Origin: a marine gamma proteobacterium HTCC2148
Lineage (GTDB): Bacteria > Pseudomonadota > Gammaproteobacteria > Pseudomonadales > Halieaceae
Direction of reading: 5' to 3'
Assembly: GCA_000156295.1 (NCBI GenBank)
Contig: DS999225.1
Coordinates: 192,852 to 256,851 of the forward strand
Length of the DNA: 64,000 bases
Part shown: positions 52,993 to 62,902 of the stretch, piece by piece
Position numbering within the stretch: position 1 is the stretch's first letter
Layout of the letters: the number at the start of each line of letters is the position of its first letter
The notes under the pieces: model-generated
What the model saw: the letters and a program-made list of their open reading frames with translations, nothing else
Told to the model about the DNA's origin: nothing
Databases searched by the model: none
Position numbers and translations under genes: made by a program

Positions 52993-53748
52993 TTAGCTGC
53001 CAAGATTTGCCATGTCCTTTAAACCCTGAGGATTCAGGATTTCAATTTCTTTATTGTCTACGCGTAAAACATCCATTTTTTGCATTCGGCTAAAGACCCG
53101 GGAGACCGTTTCAACGGTTAACCCGAGATAGTTACCTATGTCGACTCGGGACATAGGTAAGCGAAACTGGGTGGCGCTGAGTTTGCGCCGGGCGTTGCGG
53201 CCCGAGATACTAAGCATGAGTGCAGCAACGCGCTCATCTGCAGAATTTTTACTCAGCAGCGTGATCAATTGTTGATCTTCGGTGATTTCGCGGCTCAGAA
53301 GTTTGAAAAAGTGGCGCTGCAGGTTGGGCATCAGGGTGCTGAGTTTTTCGAGTGAAGCGAAGGGAATCTCGCAAACGGCAGCGGTCTCCAGCGCTTTGGC
53401 AGAGGACGCGTGCGCATTGTTGCTAATGCCGTCCATGCCAAGTATCTCCCCTGGAAAATAAAAACCGGTGACCTGTTCTTGACCATCGTCTGTCGTCTTG
53501 TAGGCCTTAATAGTTCCAGAGCGGACGGCGTACACCGATTGAAAATCGTCACTTTCCCGGTACAGATGCTGGTGCTTTTGCAAGGGTTTGCTTCGCTGGA
53601 TGATGTCGTCCAGCTGCTGGATATCATCGCTCTCTAATGCCAGGGGTAGGCAGATGCTGTTTAGGCGACAGTTCCCGCAATTAACCTGATAGTCATGAGT
53701 GCAGGGGTTGAAGGCAGTATCCTGAGCCTGTGTGAGATGAATCGTCAT
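52993..53748 (-). CDS. fnr: FNR/ANR-type oxygen-sensing transcriptional regulator
   Basis: A 251-residue Crp/Fnr regulator that binds an oxygen-labile [4Fe-4S] cluster. The cluster Cys pattern is complete: Cys24, Cys27, Cys33 (VNCGNCRLNSIC) plus Cys126 (AAVCEIPF), and Cys16 is an extra. The cAMP-binding-like domain follows, then the helix-turn-helix with VETVSRVFSRMQ, whose E-x-x-S-R matches FNR's specificity for TTGAT. The ATG at 53748 has AAGGAGAAG upstream. It lies 74 bases after hemN on the same strand, so an upstream FNR box may autoregulate it. ANR is the Pseudomonas name for the same protein. Confidence 0.95.
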   Translation of the reverse strand: MTIHLTQAQDTAFNPCTHDYQVNCGNCRLNSICLPLALESDDIQQLDDIIQRSKPLQKHQHLYRESDDFQSVYAVRSGTIKAYKTTDDGQEQVTGFYFPGEILGMDGISNNAHASSAKALETAAVCEIPFASLEKLSTLMPNLQRHFFKLLSREITEDQQLITLLSKNSADERVAALMLSISGRNARRKLSATQFRLPMSRVDIGNYLGLTVETVSRVFSRMQKMDVLRVDNKEIEILNPQGLKDMANLGS

Positions 53749-53822
53749 TTGCTTCTCCTTGCAATGCTTCGAGATTATAGACGATTTTTCCATCATTCTG
53801 TAATTCGATTTCTGTGCCAAAT

Positions 53823-55259
53823 TCATACAGTTGCTGAGAATTTAGGCGCAGATTCATCACCTTTATGGGCGCCCAAATATGCGTCAAAAAGCATACATAT
53901 ATTTCGCAAGAAGGGTCTCCCGCGCTTGGTCACACTGATCGTGTTTTCCGAAATCTCCAGTAATTGATCGGCGACCATTGGCGCCAGTTGATCCAGCTGC
54001 CGCTGGAACATGTGACTAAAGTCGATACCGAATTGGCGGTTGCAATCACTGATATCCAGTTTCAGCTCTGATATCAGTGTCATGATGATGTGTCGACGTA
54101 ACTTGTCATCATCGTTGACCCGGCAACCCCGGGTCACAGGCAGCGCGCCTGCATCCAGTAATTGGTAGTAAGCGTCCAGTTCGCGCTCGTTTTGGAGGTA
54201 GAAATCGCCAATCTGGCTGATAGAGGAAACTCCAAGCCCCAATAAGTCATCGGCCATGTGGAGGGAGTAGCCCTGGAAGTTGCGCTGCAAACGTCCCTCT
54301 CCCTGGGCAACGGCCAACTCATCTTGCGGCATTACATAGTGGTCCATCCCAATATGAAGGTAGCCAGCATCCTGCAGAGTGTGGCTGATGATTTCATGCA
54401 GCAGCAGCTTTTCGTTTGGTTCTGGCAGACTTAACCGATCGATGGCTCGCTGGCTGCTGAAGCGTTCCGGCAAGTGAGCATAGTTATAGCAGGCTATGCG
54501 ATCCGGGCGCAGAGAAATAACCTTGCCTAGCGTTTCAGTCATGGTATGGCGGTCCTGATGTGGCAGCCCATAGATCAGGTCAAAACTCAAAGATCGAAAA
54601 TTGTGAGCGCGAATGCAATCGACCAGTGACGCAATTTGTGGGTAGGACTGAACTCGGTTGACCGCTTTTTGCACCAGCGGATCAAAGTCCTGGATGCCAA
54701 GGCTGATTCGGTTAAAGCCGACGCCTTTTAGCAACGCGATGGTGCTGTTCTCAACAGTTCTTGGATCAATTTCAATAGAGTACTCGCGGTACCCCTTGTC
54801 CAGAAGGCGAAAGTGGCTCGCCAACAGGTGCATCAGCTCAGTGATTTGGGCGTGATCCAGGTAAGTGGGCGTGCCGCCACCCCAGTGCATCTGGGTGATG
54901 GGCCGCTGATCGCCAACCAGCTCAGACTGCAAAATAATTTCATGCTGTAGACTTTTCAGGTACTGCTGGGCGGCATTTTTTTTACGCGTTACGATTTTAT
55001 TGCAGGCACAGTAGTAGCAGATATCGCTGCAAAACGGCACGTGCAGGTAAAGCGACAGTGGTGCACGTTGATGATCACCATCGCTGTTTTGCCAGTCTCG
55101 GTACTGTTGCATCGGGAAGTCCGGGCGAAACTGGGGAGCGGTGGGGTAGGAAGTATAACGAGGGCCTTGGCTGGCATATTTTTTAGCCAGATTCATGTCG
55201 GCCTGATGTCTTGTGGCTACGGCGGTAGAAGCGACAAGGTCGGAGTGCATGGTGTTCAT
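53823..55259 (-). CDS. hemN: oxygen-independent coproporphyrinogen III oxidase
   Basis: A 478-residue radical SAM enzyme (E. coli HemN is 457) that decarboxylates coproporphyrinogen III in heme synthesis without oxygen. The cluster motif C-x3-C-x2-C is PFCSDICYYCACN (Cys77, 81 and 84). The Gly-rich GGGTPTYLD (SAM binding) and SFDLIYGLPHQ segments follow. The ATG at 55259 is preferred; the frame opens at 55334 but that would place the FNR box inside it. The box lies 62 bases upstream. It precedes fnr on the same strand. Confidence 0.96.
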   Translation of the reverse strand: MNTMHSDLVASTAVATRHQADMNLAKKYASQGPRYTSYPTAPQFRPDFPMQQYRDWQNSDGDHQRAPLSLYLHVPFCSDICYYCACNKIVTRKKNAAQQYLKSLQHEIILQSELVGDQRPITQMHWGGGTPTYLDHAQITELMHLLASHFRLLDKGYREYSIEIDPRTVENSTIALLKGVGFNRISLGIQDFDPLVQKAVNRVQSYPQIASLVDCIRAHNFRSLSFDLIYGLPHQDRHTMTETLGKVISLRPDRIACYNYAHLPERFSSQRAIDRLSLPEPNEKLLLHEIISHTLQDAGYLHIGMDHYVMPQDELAVAQGEGRLQRNFQGYSLHMADDLLGLGVSSISQIGDFYLQNERELDAYYQLLDAGALPVTRGCRVNDDDKLRRHIIMTLISELKLDISDCNRQFGIDFSHMFQRQLDQLAPMVADQLLEISENTISVTKRGRPFLRNICMLFDAYLGAHKGDESAPKFSATV

Positions 55260-55320
55260 CGGGGGATAAAGCTCTCGAATATATTGACAGTGACGATAAC
55301 AGTATCGGCACTGCCGGACG

Positions 55321-55334
55321 TTGATCTGAATCAA
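55321..55334 (-). promoter_or_regulatory. perfect FNR/ANR box upstream of hemN
   Basis: TTGAT-CTGA-ATCAA is an exact FNR/ANR consensus. Its centre lies 29.5 bases from a -10-like TATCGT (minus strand, 55298-55293), giving the class II layout with a predicted start near 55286, about 27 bases before the hemN ATG. It would switch on hemN, and probably fnr, when oxygen falls. Confidence 0.8.
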
Positions 55335-55393
55335 CGGAGCCTTCCACAGTGTGTTGAAATCGCTGGTTATGGTTACGGTTACGGTGGCGGGGC

Positions 55394-56560
55394 CTAGCCC
55401 AGTGAGGCAACACTTTTGATGACCAGGCGCACTAGTTCGGCTTGGCGAGAGACCCCAGTTTTGGCGAAGATAGATTTTAGCTGAGCCCTGGCGGTGTGTT
55501 GCGAGACATTCTGTGTGTCTGAGACCTCTGCCAGGCTCAAGCCTCGTGCCAACAGAATGGCCAGATTAGCCTCTGCGGGGGTCAGTTCGAATAACTCCGC
55601 CAGGGTCTGGCGAGAGGCGGATTCGTGTAGATCCGGGTCGGATATGAAAATGGCCGCACTGGGGCTTGATTGACCCTCGCTCCACTTGGATACGGGAACG
55701 GGGCGGACCACCAGCCCCAGGTCAGAGCGTCCCGATGAACGGGGAACTCTCAGGGCCCTCACTACAGAGGGCTCACCCTGGTGTTGGGCACGGATAATGT
55801 TGGCCACTGCTTGCTGCAGTTCTTTATTGATGTCCCTGCCTTCGATATGCAGCCATTGGCCTTTCAGGCTCAAACCATCTCCCTGTTCCAATAATACCTG
55901 GGCTACCGGGTTGGCACTGAGTACCCGAGCCTGCTCATCCAGGATAATGCTCGCCACTGCCAATTGAGAGACTGCACCGGCGTAAATATCCCGCTCCGAA
56001 GTTCTGCGACTGATCGTCGCGTAAATTTGTATGGCGCGTCGTAAGTGTGGGGCAATGTGCTCCAACAGGCGGCGCTCCTCGGCGTTGAAGCGAGGCTCAT
56101 CACTGCGCCGGGAAAATCGCAAGCGCGCCAGCATACCGCCTGGCTCTGCAGTATCGACGCCCAGTATGTGGAACAGGCCTACCGGCTGGAGGTAATGACG
56201 GTAATAATCAGATTCTTCAAGCTCTTTATCAGATAGTACGTCTTCGAGAGCTACCACCTTATCCAGCGGCAGGTTTACGAAGGGATCAAGCGAAAAGAAC
56301 TCCTCTTGATAGGAGGCGGCCTGCCAGGCATTGGGGTCGGCGAGCGTGTCATCAGTATCGCCTGGCTCCGGGCGCACGCTATTGAGTATTGCGCCTTGAT
56401 CCTCATCCGAAGGTGGGCGCACAACCAATGACGCTACCTGAGCATCCAGCATTTTTCGCAGTTGGGGCAGGGCGCTTTGCCAAGGACGATCCTCAAGTGG
56501 ACCCTCGTAGATTAGGCCCAGTAGATCGTCGTAGCTGAGGTCTGGTGATCCCGCTGTCAT
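55394..56560 (-). CDS. LuxR-type helix-turn-helix regulator
   Basis: A 388-residue protein with a C-terminal LuxR-type helix-turn-helix (about 325-388): FELTPAEANLAILLARGLSLAEVSDTQNVSQHTARAQLKSIFAKTG. The N-terminal ~180 residues resemble a GAF/PAS-like region. A PAS-like middle (VASIILDEQARVLSANPVAQVLLEQG) follows. No autoinducer-binding signature is seen, so it is not a typical quorum receptor. It starts eight bases after the DUF1631/GGDEF/EAL gene stop on the same strand, so they may be one operon. Signal unknown. Confidence 0.87.
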   Translation of the reverse strand: MTAGSPDLSYDDLLGLIYEGPLEDRPWQSALPQLRKMLDAQVASLVVRPPSDEDQGAILNSVRPEPGDTDDTLADPNAWQAASYQEEFFSLDPFVNLPLDKVVALEDVLSDKELEESDYYRHYLQPVGLFHILGVDTAEPGGMLARLRFSRRSDEPRFNAEERRLLEHIAPHLRRAIQIYATISRRTSERDIYAGAVSQLAVASIILDEQARVLSANPVAQVLLEQGDGLSLKGQWLHIEGRDINKELQQAVANIIRAQHQGEPSVVRALRVPRSSGRSDLGLVVRPVPVSKWSEGQSSPSAAIFISDPDLHESASRQTLAELFELTPAEANLAILLARGLSLAEVSDTQNVSQHTARAQLKSIFAKTGVSRQAELVRLVIKSVASLG

Positions 56561-56568
56561 TGAATAAA

Positions 56569-59500
56569 TTACTTTTGTAAATTCGAGAGGTCCTCGGTGA
56601 CCTCTGTCAGTAGTTTGGGCATACCCACTCCCCAGCCCTGCAGGTAGTCCACACCGATCTCATGCAGCTTCTCGATAATTTGATCATTTTCAACCGACTC
56701 GGCGATGGTTTCTTGGCCCAGGAAGTGGGCCAGGTCGTTAATAGAGCGAGCCATGGCGTAGTCCGCTCTGTTTTTGTGAATACCGGTGACAAAGGTGCCA
56801 TCGATTTTCACGTAATCAACGGGCAACTCGCGCAAGTAGTTGTGGCTTGCCAGTCCTGTCCCAAAGTCGTCAATGGAAAATTTACAACCGATGTTGCGGA
56901 AGGCGCGCACAAAGTCCGCTGCCTTGACCAGGTTGGAGATGGTGCCAGTTTCTGTGATTTCAAAACAAATGTGACTGGTGCCCACGCCAAACTCTGAAAT
57001 TTGTTCCAGCAGGTATTCCATGAAGTCATCATCAGTCACACTGCCACCCGACAAGTTAATAGCCAGGTTGGGCACTTCCTTTTCCTCATCCATTAACTGA
57101 CTGACCCAGCGAAACGCCTCTTGCACCACCCAACGATCCACCAGGTTCATAAAACCATAGCGCTCTGCGCTTTGAATGAATTCCTCTGGCGAGGCAAGAC
57201 TACCGTCAGGATTGGCAAGACCCAGTAGTAGTTCGTAATGGCGCCCCGTCGGTTGTTTACCTTCAACAGAGACTTGCATGATGGGCTGGGCTCGAAGTAC
57301 AAAGCGGTCAGTGGCAAGCGCCTGCTCAAGGTCTTGCTTTGTTTTGGATTTGTCGTTGTTGAAACTGGTCGCCAGAGCCTGGTCTTCTTCGTAACGCTGA
57401 ACCCGGTTACGGCCCTGCTCCTTGGCAATTTCCATGGATGTGCGAGCGGACTCCAGCACCTGATCCACCGACGGGCTGTATTCCAGGATTGGAGCAACAC
57501 CGATAGAAACGGTAAAGGAGACACTTTCCCCATCCAGTTCAATGCTGCCCGCTTCGATATTCTGCCGAACCCTCTCTGCCAATTGCATCGCCTGATCTAG
57601 TTCGCGATCAAGTAATAGTACGGCGAACTGGTCGTTTTCAATGCGAGCTGAAGAAGATTTTTTCCCGTGTAGCTGGGCCAGCAGTCGACTAAACTCAAGC
57701 AGCACTGCGTCTCCACTAACTTCGTCGTAAATTTCATTGACCAGTTTGAATTGGTCGATGTCGATATACAGCACAGCATGCCGGGAGTTTTTTAGCTGCG
57801 CATGACGCAGTGCCTGGCCCATCTGACCGAGAAAGGTTTCCCGATTAATCAGTTTGGTGAGGCTGTCGTGGTTGCGTGAGAAGCTGAGGTTTTTTTGCAC
57901 GTGCTCCAGAGTTTGGTACATGCTTTGGTCAATCACCGAGAGCTTGTCGGCTGGCGCAGATGGCTGTACACCTCGACTCAGCTTGCGAGCCAACTGCACG
58001 GCGTTCAGGTCTGCAATTTTCTGACCACGCTCGTTAACAAAAATATAGCGGTCCTTGGCTGGACTGGTCCATGCCAGTTGCATGCGCTTTTTTTGCCCGT
58101 CTTTATCACGGTAGGTCAGCCAGACATTATTATCCAGTTGCTCGACTCTGCGTACCCACCGCCGCAGACGCGGAAGATCATCTACCTTGGCGCGGAATGC
58201 CTTTGCGGACTCTGCGCTGTCGCTAATGTTTTCGCTGACTTCCGTGGAGTCTATGGCCAGGTTTCCAGCCAGGATTTCGCGTAACTCCGTCAGCACATCC
58301 TGGTGATCGACGCTGGTGGGCAGTGCCAGCACAATCTGCTGCTCCACCATATCGATTAGTGTTTCAGCCTCCAAGCCCAGTTGCATCAGCATGTCATCAC
58401 TGAGTTCGCCCGACTGTTTGTCATTTAGCCAGCTCGCTAACTGGTCCAGAGTATTGATCTGATCAGACCAGGTGCTGCTCTGCGGCCCTTCTTTGACGTG
58501 GGTGAGGACCATTAAATCGCGCCATCCGGACTCCACCAGGTCAAGCAATACGCGCGGCGCTGCAGGGGGACGAATGCGCTCGTTGATGACACTGGCAACC
58601 GCCCGCCGCGCTTGTTGTAGTTTTTCTTGGCCCTCCTGAATGCGAACTACCCGCTCAATATTGCGAGAAAGCGCGCGCTCTTGCTGTTCGTTGAGTTTTT
58701 CAATGTTCTGCAGAGCCCGATCAAATACTGAAGCGTCGGTCTCATAGTCCTGGACAATATCATCGACGACTTGTTTGATGCGGTCCTCCAGCGCCCGGTT
58801 AGGGAAGTTTGCGCTGGTGGCGAGACCAGAGAGTTTGTCCACTACGGCTCTGGCGGAGTGTTCGTCGTTTAGAAAAAAGCGAGAATCCAGCAGGGCCAGG
58901 CGAGCCAGAGGAATTTGCAGGTTTGCCAGCGCCGGCTTTAATTCGGGGGTTACGTCTACCTGAGATTTGATGGTGCCAAACAAATTGTCAACCAGGTCCA
59001 GTTGGTTGAGACTTGCAGCGGTGAGTCCACTGGTTTCTCTAATCCCGGTCAATTGCTCTTTGTGTTCGGCCAGGTATTCCCTGAGCGAGCTCTCCCCCTG
59101 CATGGCCAGGTGCACCGCGTTGTCGCCTTGCAGAATGCGCAGTACCTGGGCAATAGTGTTGGCGTCGGCAAGGGACTGTTGATCGATTTTTGAACTGGGC
59201 ACGGTGCTGCCGTCCCAGGTGCCACTCATGGGAGTGCTGGCATCTACTGTGGCGCCATCGAATCTGCCTTCTACCTCACGTCGGAAGTTCAAGGCATCGA
59301 CCACTGACTGGTAGAGGTTTTGGGATCCGCTGTCCATCGCAAGGTCGCGATCCGCGGAGTTGACTGCGCTGGTTTGGACGTTGCCCAGGGCGGCTGCAGC
59401 CTCACTGAGAAATTCGCTATCTCCGGTAGTTTCTGTGGCCGGCGTTTTTTCCCAAGACGGTCGGCGGGGTTTTCTTGTCTTGCGTTGCAGCAAGCTTCCC

Positions 59501-60549
59501 GAGTCGAGCACCTGTTGTTCCACATTTGGCTTTACGCCATTGCGGGCCAGGTAAGCGTTGAGCGGTTGGTAATAGCCATCCAGTGGACGGATCACGTGCT
59601 GAGAATAGTATTCCAGCACTAAAGGTGCTGCCTCCAGGGAGACACCAACGGTTTCCATCGATTGCTGGAACGCGCGGCTCAACTGTCTGGCGTGAATTGG
59701 TAAGCGGACATCAAAAGGGTCTTCGTCGATGAGACTGGCTAAACGAACAACCAGGGATTCGAGCGCGACCCGGTGTAGCTCTTCTGCCAGCGCAACCATA
59801 CGATCCAGGGCGAGTTGGCCCTCATATTCATACAGATCCACCAGTCCTAGCTCATCGAGACTGACGATGTCCTGCTGCCAGTATTCGTCCTCGTTTTCGT
59901 CTTCGCCGGGCACCAATTGCTGGAAATACTCTTCGACCTTGCTAAAAACGATATTACAGATTTCGTTTTTGCGCCTACGGACAAGTATTGCGGCGTCGTA
60001 GATTCGGTTGCGGCCATTCTCGTCCGGTTTTATCCGACTGGACAGGGCCAATAGCTCTTCCAACATATCATCGAGAGCGCCGGGGAAATAACGGGCTAGT
60101 TGTTTAATAGCGTCGCTGTGGAATTGCTTAAGCAGGCGAGAGTTTTCAGCCGTGGATCCGGTGATGGCGGGAGTGTCAGGTTTCCCGGGTATTGAAGCTG
60201 GCTGGCCAGTCAGGGATTGTATGTATCGTTCCGCCGACTCTTTATCGAGATACAGGGGAGTCAGCGACAGCACACCACCGGCAACACCGTCAATGCGCGC
60301 TTCCACACTCTCTACACTGTCATCGTCGGGCAGCGAGAGTTGCGCCTTCATGCCAGCACGCAGACTGACCTTACCACCATCGCTGGTGCCTGCTAACAGA
60401 GTAACCTCAGTTAATTGCAGCGTACCTTCGGGGTTAGTACCCAGCTTACCGGCCAGCCTGGCTCCTCCATCCAACTCCAGGTTTGCCTGGTGTTGGAACG
60501 CTTCTGACTGGGTGCCGGGCATCGTGTTCCTAAATGATTGAGTAGACAA
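56569..60549 (-). CDS. DUF1631-GGDEF-EAL protein
   Basis: A 1326-residue cyclic di-GMP protein. A PilZ-like N terminus (about 25-120) and a long DUF1631 region (about 140-870) precede a GGDEF domain (about 900-1065) and an EAL domain (about 1080-1320). The GGDEF signature is degenerate, reading ENDQF (RIENDQFA), so cyclase activity is unlikely. The EAL domain keeps key residues: YELLLG in place of EAL, INLSGGSV, FEITETG, FSIDDFGTG, VKIDGTF and ETIAESVE. It is likely a phosphodiesterase. No membrane segment was seen. Proteins of this architecture occur in Pseudomonas-like bacteria; targets here are unknown. Confidence 0.9.
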   Translation of the reverse strand: MSTQSFRNTMPGTQSEAFQHQANLELDGGARLAGKLGTNPEGTLQLTEVTLLAGTSDGGKVSLRAGMKAQLSLPDDDSVESVEARIDGVAGGVLSLTPLYLDKESAERYIQSLTGQPASIPGKPDTPAITGSTAENSRLLKQFHSDAIKQLARYFPGALDDMLEELLALSSRIKPDENGRNRIYDAAILVRRRKNEICNIVFSKVEEYFQQLVPGEDENEDEYWQQDIVSLDELGLVDLYEYEGQLALDRMVALAEELHRVALESLVVRLASLIDEDPFDVRLPIHARQLSRAFQQSMETVGVSLEAAPLVLEYYSQHVIRPLDGYYQPLNAYLARNGVKPNVEQQVLDSGSLLQRKTRKPRRPSWEKTPATETTGDSEFLSEAAAALGNVQTSAVNSADRDLAMDSGSQNLYQSVVDALNFRREVEGRFDGATVDASTPMSGTWDGSTVPSSKIDQQSLADANTIAQVLRILQGDNAVHLAMQGESSLREYLAEHKEQLTGIRETSGLTAASLNQLDLVDNLFGTIKSQVDVTPELKPALANLQIPLARLALLDSRFFLNDEHSARAVVDKLSGLATSANFPNRALEDRIKQVVDDIVQDYETDASVFDRALQNIEKLNEQQERALSRNIERVVRIQEGQEKLQQARRAVASVINERIRPPAAPRVLLDLVESGWRDLMVLTHVKEGPQSSTWSDQINTLDQLASWLNDKQSGELSDDMLMQLGLEAETLIDMVEQQIVLALPTSVDHQDVLTELREILAGNLAIDSTEVSENISDSAESAKAFRAKVDDLPRLRRWVRRVEQLDNNVWLTYRDKDGQKKRMQLAWTSPAKDRYIFVNERGQKIADLNAVQLARKLSRGVQPSAPADKLSVIDQSMYQTLEHVQKNLSFSRNHDSLTKLINRETFLGQMGQALRHAQLKNSRHAVLYIDIDQFKLVNEIYDEVSGDAVLLEFSRLLAQLHGKKSSSARIENDQFAVLLLDRELDQAMQLAERVRQNIEAGSIELDGESVSFTVSIGVAPILEYSPSVDQVLESARTSMEIAKEQGRNRVQRYEEDQALATSFNNDKSKTKQDLEQALATDRFVLRAQPIMQVSVEGKQPTGRHYELLLGLANPDGSLASPEEFIQSAERYGFMNLVDRWVVQEAFRWVSQLMDEEKEVPNLAINLSGGSVTDDDFMEYLLEQISEFGVGTSHICFEITETGTISNLVKAADFVRAFRNIGCKFSIDDFGTGLASHNYLRELPVDYVKIDGTFVTGIHKNRADYAMARSINDLAHFLGQETIAESVENDQIIEKLHEIGVDYLQGWGVGMPKLLTEVTEDLSNLQK

Positions 60550-60599
60550 AGGTGCGAGTATAACCTTTAACCAAGTTGCCTCAAACCGCCCCGGATGGG

Positions 60600-62840
60600 T
60601 TAGCGTTTGGCTGGCTTCTGGCGACGTTTGCCCTTGAGTGCCTTTTTAACCGTCTGTTTACAGTCATAATACCAAAAGGGTACGCGCCACAGCGCTGACA
60701 GTGACTTGCCCAGATGATTCTCATAGTGCTTGATAAAGCGTTGACGATCATTCCAATTGAGTTTGTAAGCAATTCTAATCAAGTCCAGCATGCGGTGACG
60801 TGTTTGAACTTTAGAGCCGGGGCCTGACCATGCGCGAACTCGACCGATATCTATCGCCATGGGACAAACATTGCCCTGCTGATCTTTTACTAGCAGTAAA
60901 TTACCTGAGGACAGATCCCGGTGAATGATTTGTTTGTTATGCATGCTGCATACAAATCCGCTAATCAACCTGAACCAGGCTTCTTTGTCCAAGCCCTCGA
61001 ATTCGGCCTCACCCCGGTTGATGGAGGCATACACATCGCGGGCAGAAAATGCTCCGGGTACGAACTGGCACAGATACCAGGAATCACGAATTCCAGGTTG
61101 TTGCCGGGCTTCGAAAAACGCAATTGGAAGGGGGGTTGCCACGCCTTTACGCAACATATCGCAAGCGTTATTCCAGTGGCGACGGCCTTTGCTGGGGTAG
61201 AAGCGGTAGGTGAAGTGCTTAATACCCTTAACGCGGTTGAGCTTGACTGTGACCTGCTCGCAAATCCCACGGGGATCAGCAACATTCCAGAGTCGGTTGC
61301 GGGCGTCCCGGAGTACCTGGGTTGCTTCTAGCTGTTCTAGTTTGCCCGGATGCAGCTGCTGGGCCAGAATCAAATCCTGCTCTCGGGATTCGGCTCTTAA
61401 CATGTGTGCGCCGTGCCAGTGGAGATCGCTATAACCTATCGACTGCCATTGGGGCGAGGAGAGGTGGACAACCTGGTCGATCGACAGGACCTGCGATTTA
61501 TCGCTTGCCTGCGTCTGACAAGGACCCTGCAGTTCGATGACCATGGGGTGCTCGTTGATGACCAGTGGGTTGGCTAGCTCCTGTCCTGTAGCATCGCGAA
61601 ATATAGCTTGGTCCAAGACACCTTGAGTCAACACTGCGTCCAGGGGTTTAACCTGACCGTCCCGGGTCCATGCCAGCATGAAGTGTCGTCCGGTTTTGTC
61701 GCTGTACTGAAACATGCTGGCGCCGTCCGGGTCGTGCTCTGCACTGAGGCAGTGAGCCCCCGCCAGACGCTTTGCGATATAGGCCATGGCGTGAAAAGCG
61801 AGTGTCGGTGCAAAGTTCTCAGGATTTCCTTTTACTTTCTCGTAGAAACTGACTTGGTCAATCATCGGATAGTCGTTCGCGCCATCATCGATCAGGCCAT
61901 CCCGGGAGCAGATCAACGGTCCCCAGTAGACCCGAGACAGGGCGTTGCTGGCGGCGGCCAGGGCCAGGTAGCGGACCAGGTAATCTGTTCTCTTTTGTTC
62001 AGGCCAGGCAGCACGACGTTGCAGTCTTTTGATCGTCCAGCAGGTGTAAGTGCACATCAACTCATTGGTGCCTGTTCGAGCGCCAATAGCTTTTAGAATG
62101 CGTGCCTTTTTGATCAGGTTGAGCTTTAACGGCTCCCGTGCCATTGCACCCAGCACGCGGTGGTCAAAGGCCTCGGGTTCGACCACTCGCTCAACGAAAA
62201 GGTTGTCGCTGTGAATATCGGGGGTGACGCCCAGACGTCGAAACATGCCCAGGTAGGTGGCATTGTAGAGAGGTTCAAAGTCCGAAACGTTAGGGCCAAC
62301 CAAGCGTATGTCGAAGTTTGTAGCGACCTCTTGACCGAGGATGTTGGCCAGCAAAAAACCTTGAGAGGATAATCCGGACCATTTCCCTCGGTTTGGTGTA
62401 TTGCCAATTTCAAACAGGCTGACCCTGCCCTGGTAGGCACCGAAACAGTCCTCCAGAAAATCTCGCCAGCGCTGCTGCGCGGTCACATCTTCGAACAGGA
62501 TTTGGGCCTGGGCGATCGGTGGCAACAAGTCCAACATGATTTCCACATCTGCTGCCAGTAGTCGTTCCAGCAATCGATGGGCAGGTCCCTCAGCACTGCC
62601 GTAACTGAAGTCCATGCGCACCTGACGAATGTCCAACTCCTGCAGGCGATCGATAACGTAGTCATCACAGGCTGGGTCTTCACTGGGTGCTACGTTAACG
62701 CCAAAAAAATCCTTTGGGATAACCAGACCGGCGTCCGGCTGGTGATCAGTGCCTATGAGCCGGGCGCATAGACCAACCGCGTTTAATAACTCCCAGGCGG
62801 CCGTAGGATAGCCGTAGAGGGGGTGCAGCAGTTTGTTCAC
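60600..62840 (-). CDS. glycosidase-like barrel fused to WaaP-type kinase
   Basis: A 746-residue protein with two parts. Residues about 30-420 resemble a clan-A glycoside hydrolase barrel (GH39-like): LVIPKDFFGVNV, QVRMDFSYG, and LFEIGNTPNRGKWSG. In active enzymes that last motif reads N-E-P; here the acid/base Glu is Thr. Residues about 490-746 match the Kdo/WaaP lipopolysaccharide kinase family, with IIHRDLSSGNLLL (near 633) and AIDIGRVRAW (near 663), the catalytic Asp and metal Asp. The start codon is GTG at 62840 with weak ribosome site. It plausibly phosphorylates a surface sugar while the barrel binds it. Inference only. Confidence 0.8.
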   Translation of the reverse strand: MNKLLHPLYGYPTAAWELLNAVGLCARLIGTDHQPDAGLVIPKDFFGVNVAPSEDPACDDYVIDRLQELDIRQVRMDFSYGSAEGPAHRLLERLLAADVEIMLDLLPPIAQAQILFEDVTAQQRWRDFLEDCFGAYQGRVSLFEIGNTPNRGKWSGLSSQGFLLANILGQEVATNFDIRLVGPNVSDFEPLYNATYLGMFRRLGVTPDIHSDNLFVERVVEPEAFDHRVLGAMAREPLKLNLIKKARILKAIGARTGTNELMCTYTCWTIKRLQRRAAWPEQKRTDYLVRYLALAAASNALSRVYWGPLICSRDGLIDDGANDYPMIDQVSFYEKVKGNPENFAPTLAFHAMAYIAKRLAGAHCLSAEHDPDGASMFQYSDKTGRHFMLAWTRDGQVKPLDAVLTQGVLDQAIFRDATGQELANPLVINEHPMVIELQGPCQTQASDKSQVLSIDQVVHLSSPQWQSIGYSDLHWHGAHMLRAESREQDLILAQQLHPGKLEQLEATQVLRDARNRLWNVADPRGICEQVTVKLNRVKGIKHFTYRFYPSKGRRHWNNACDMLRKGVATPLPIAFFEARQQPGIRDSWYLCQFVPGAFSARDVYASINRGEAEFEGLDKEAWFRLISGFVCSMHNKQIIHRDLSSGNLLLVKDQQGNVCPMAIDIGRVRAWSGPGSKVQTRHRMLDLIRIAYKLNWNDRQRFIKHYENHLGKSLSALWRVPFWYYDCKQTVKKALKGKRRQKPAKR

Positions 62841-62902
62841 TTCAGCGGATCCACTTCATTGCCTGACTTGATGGCGCAAGTATAACAGGAGCCGCCAGTT
62901 GT

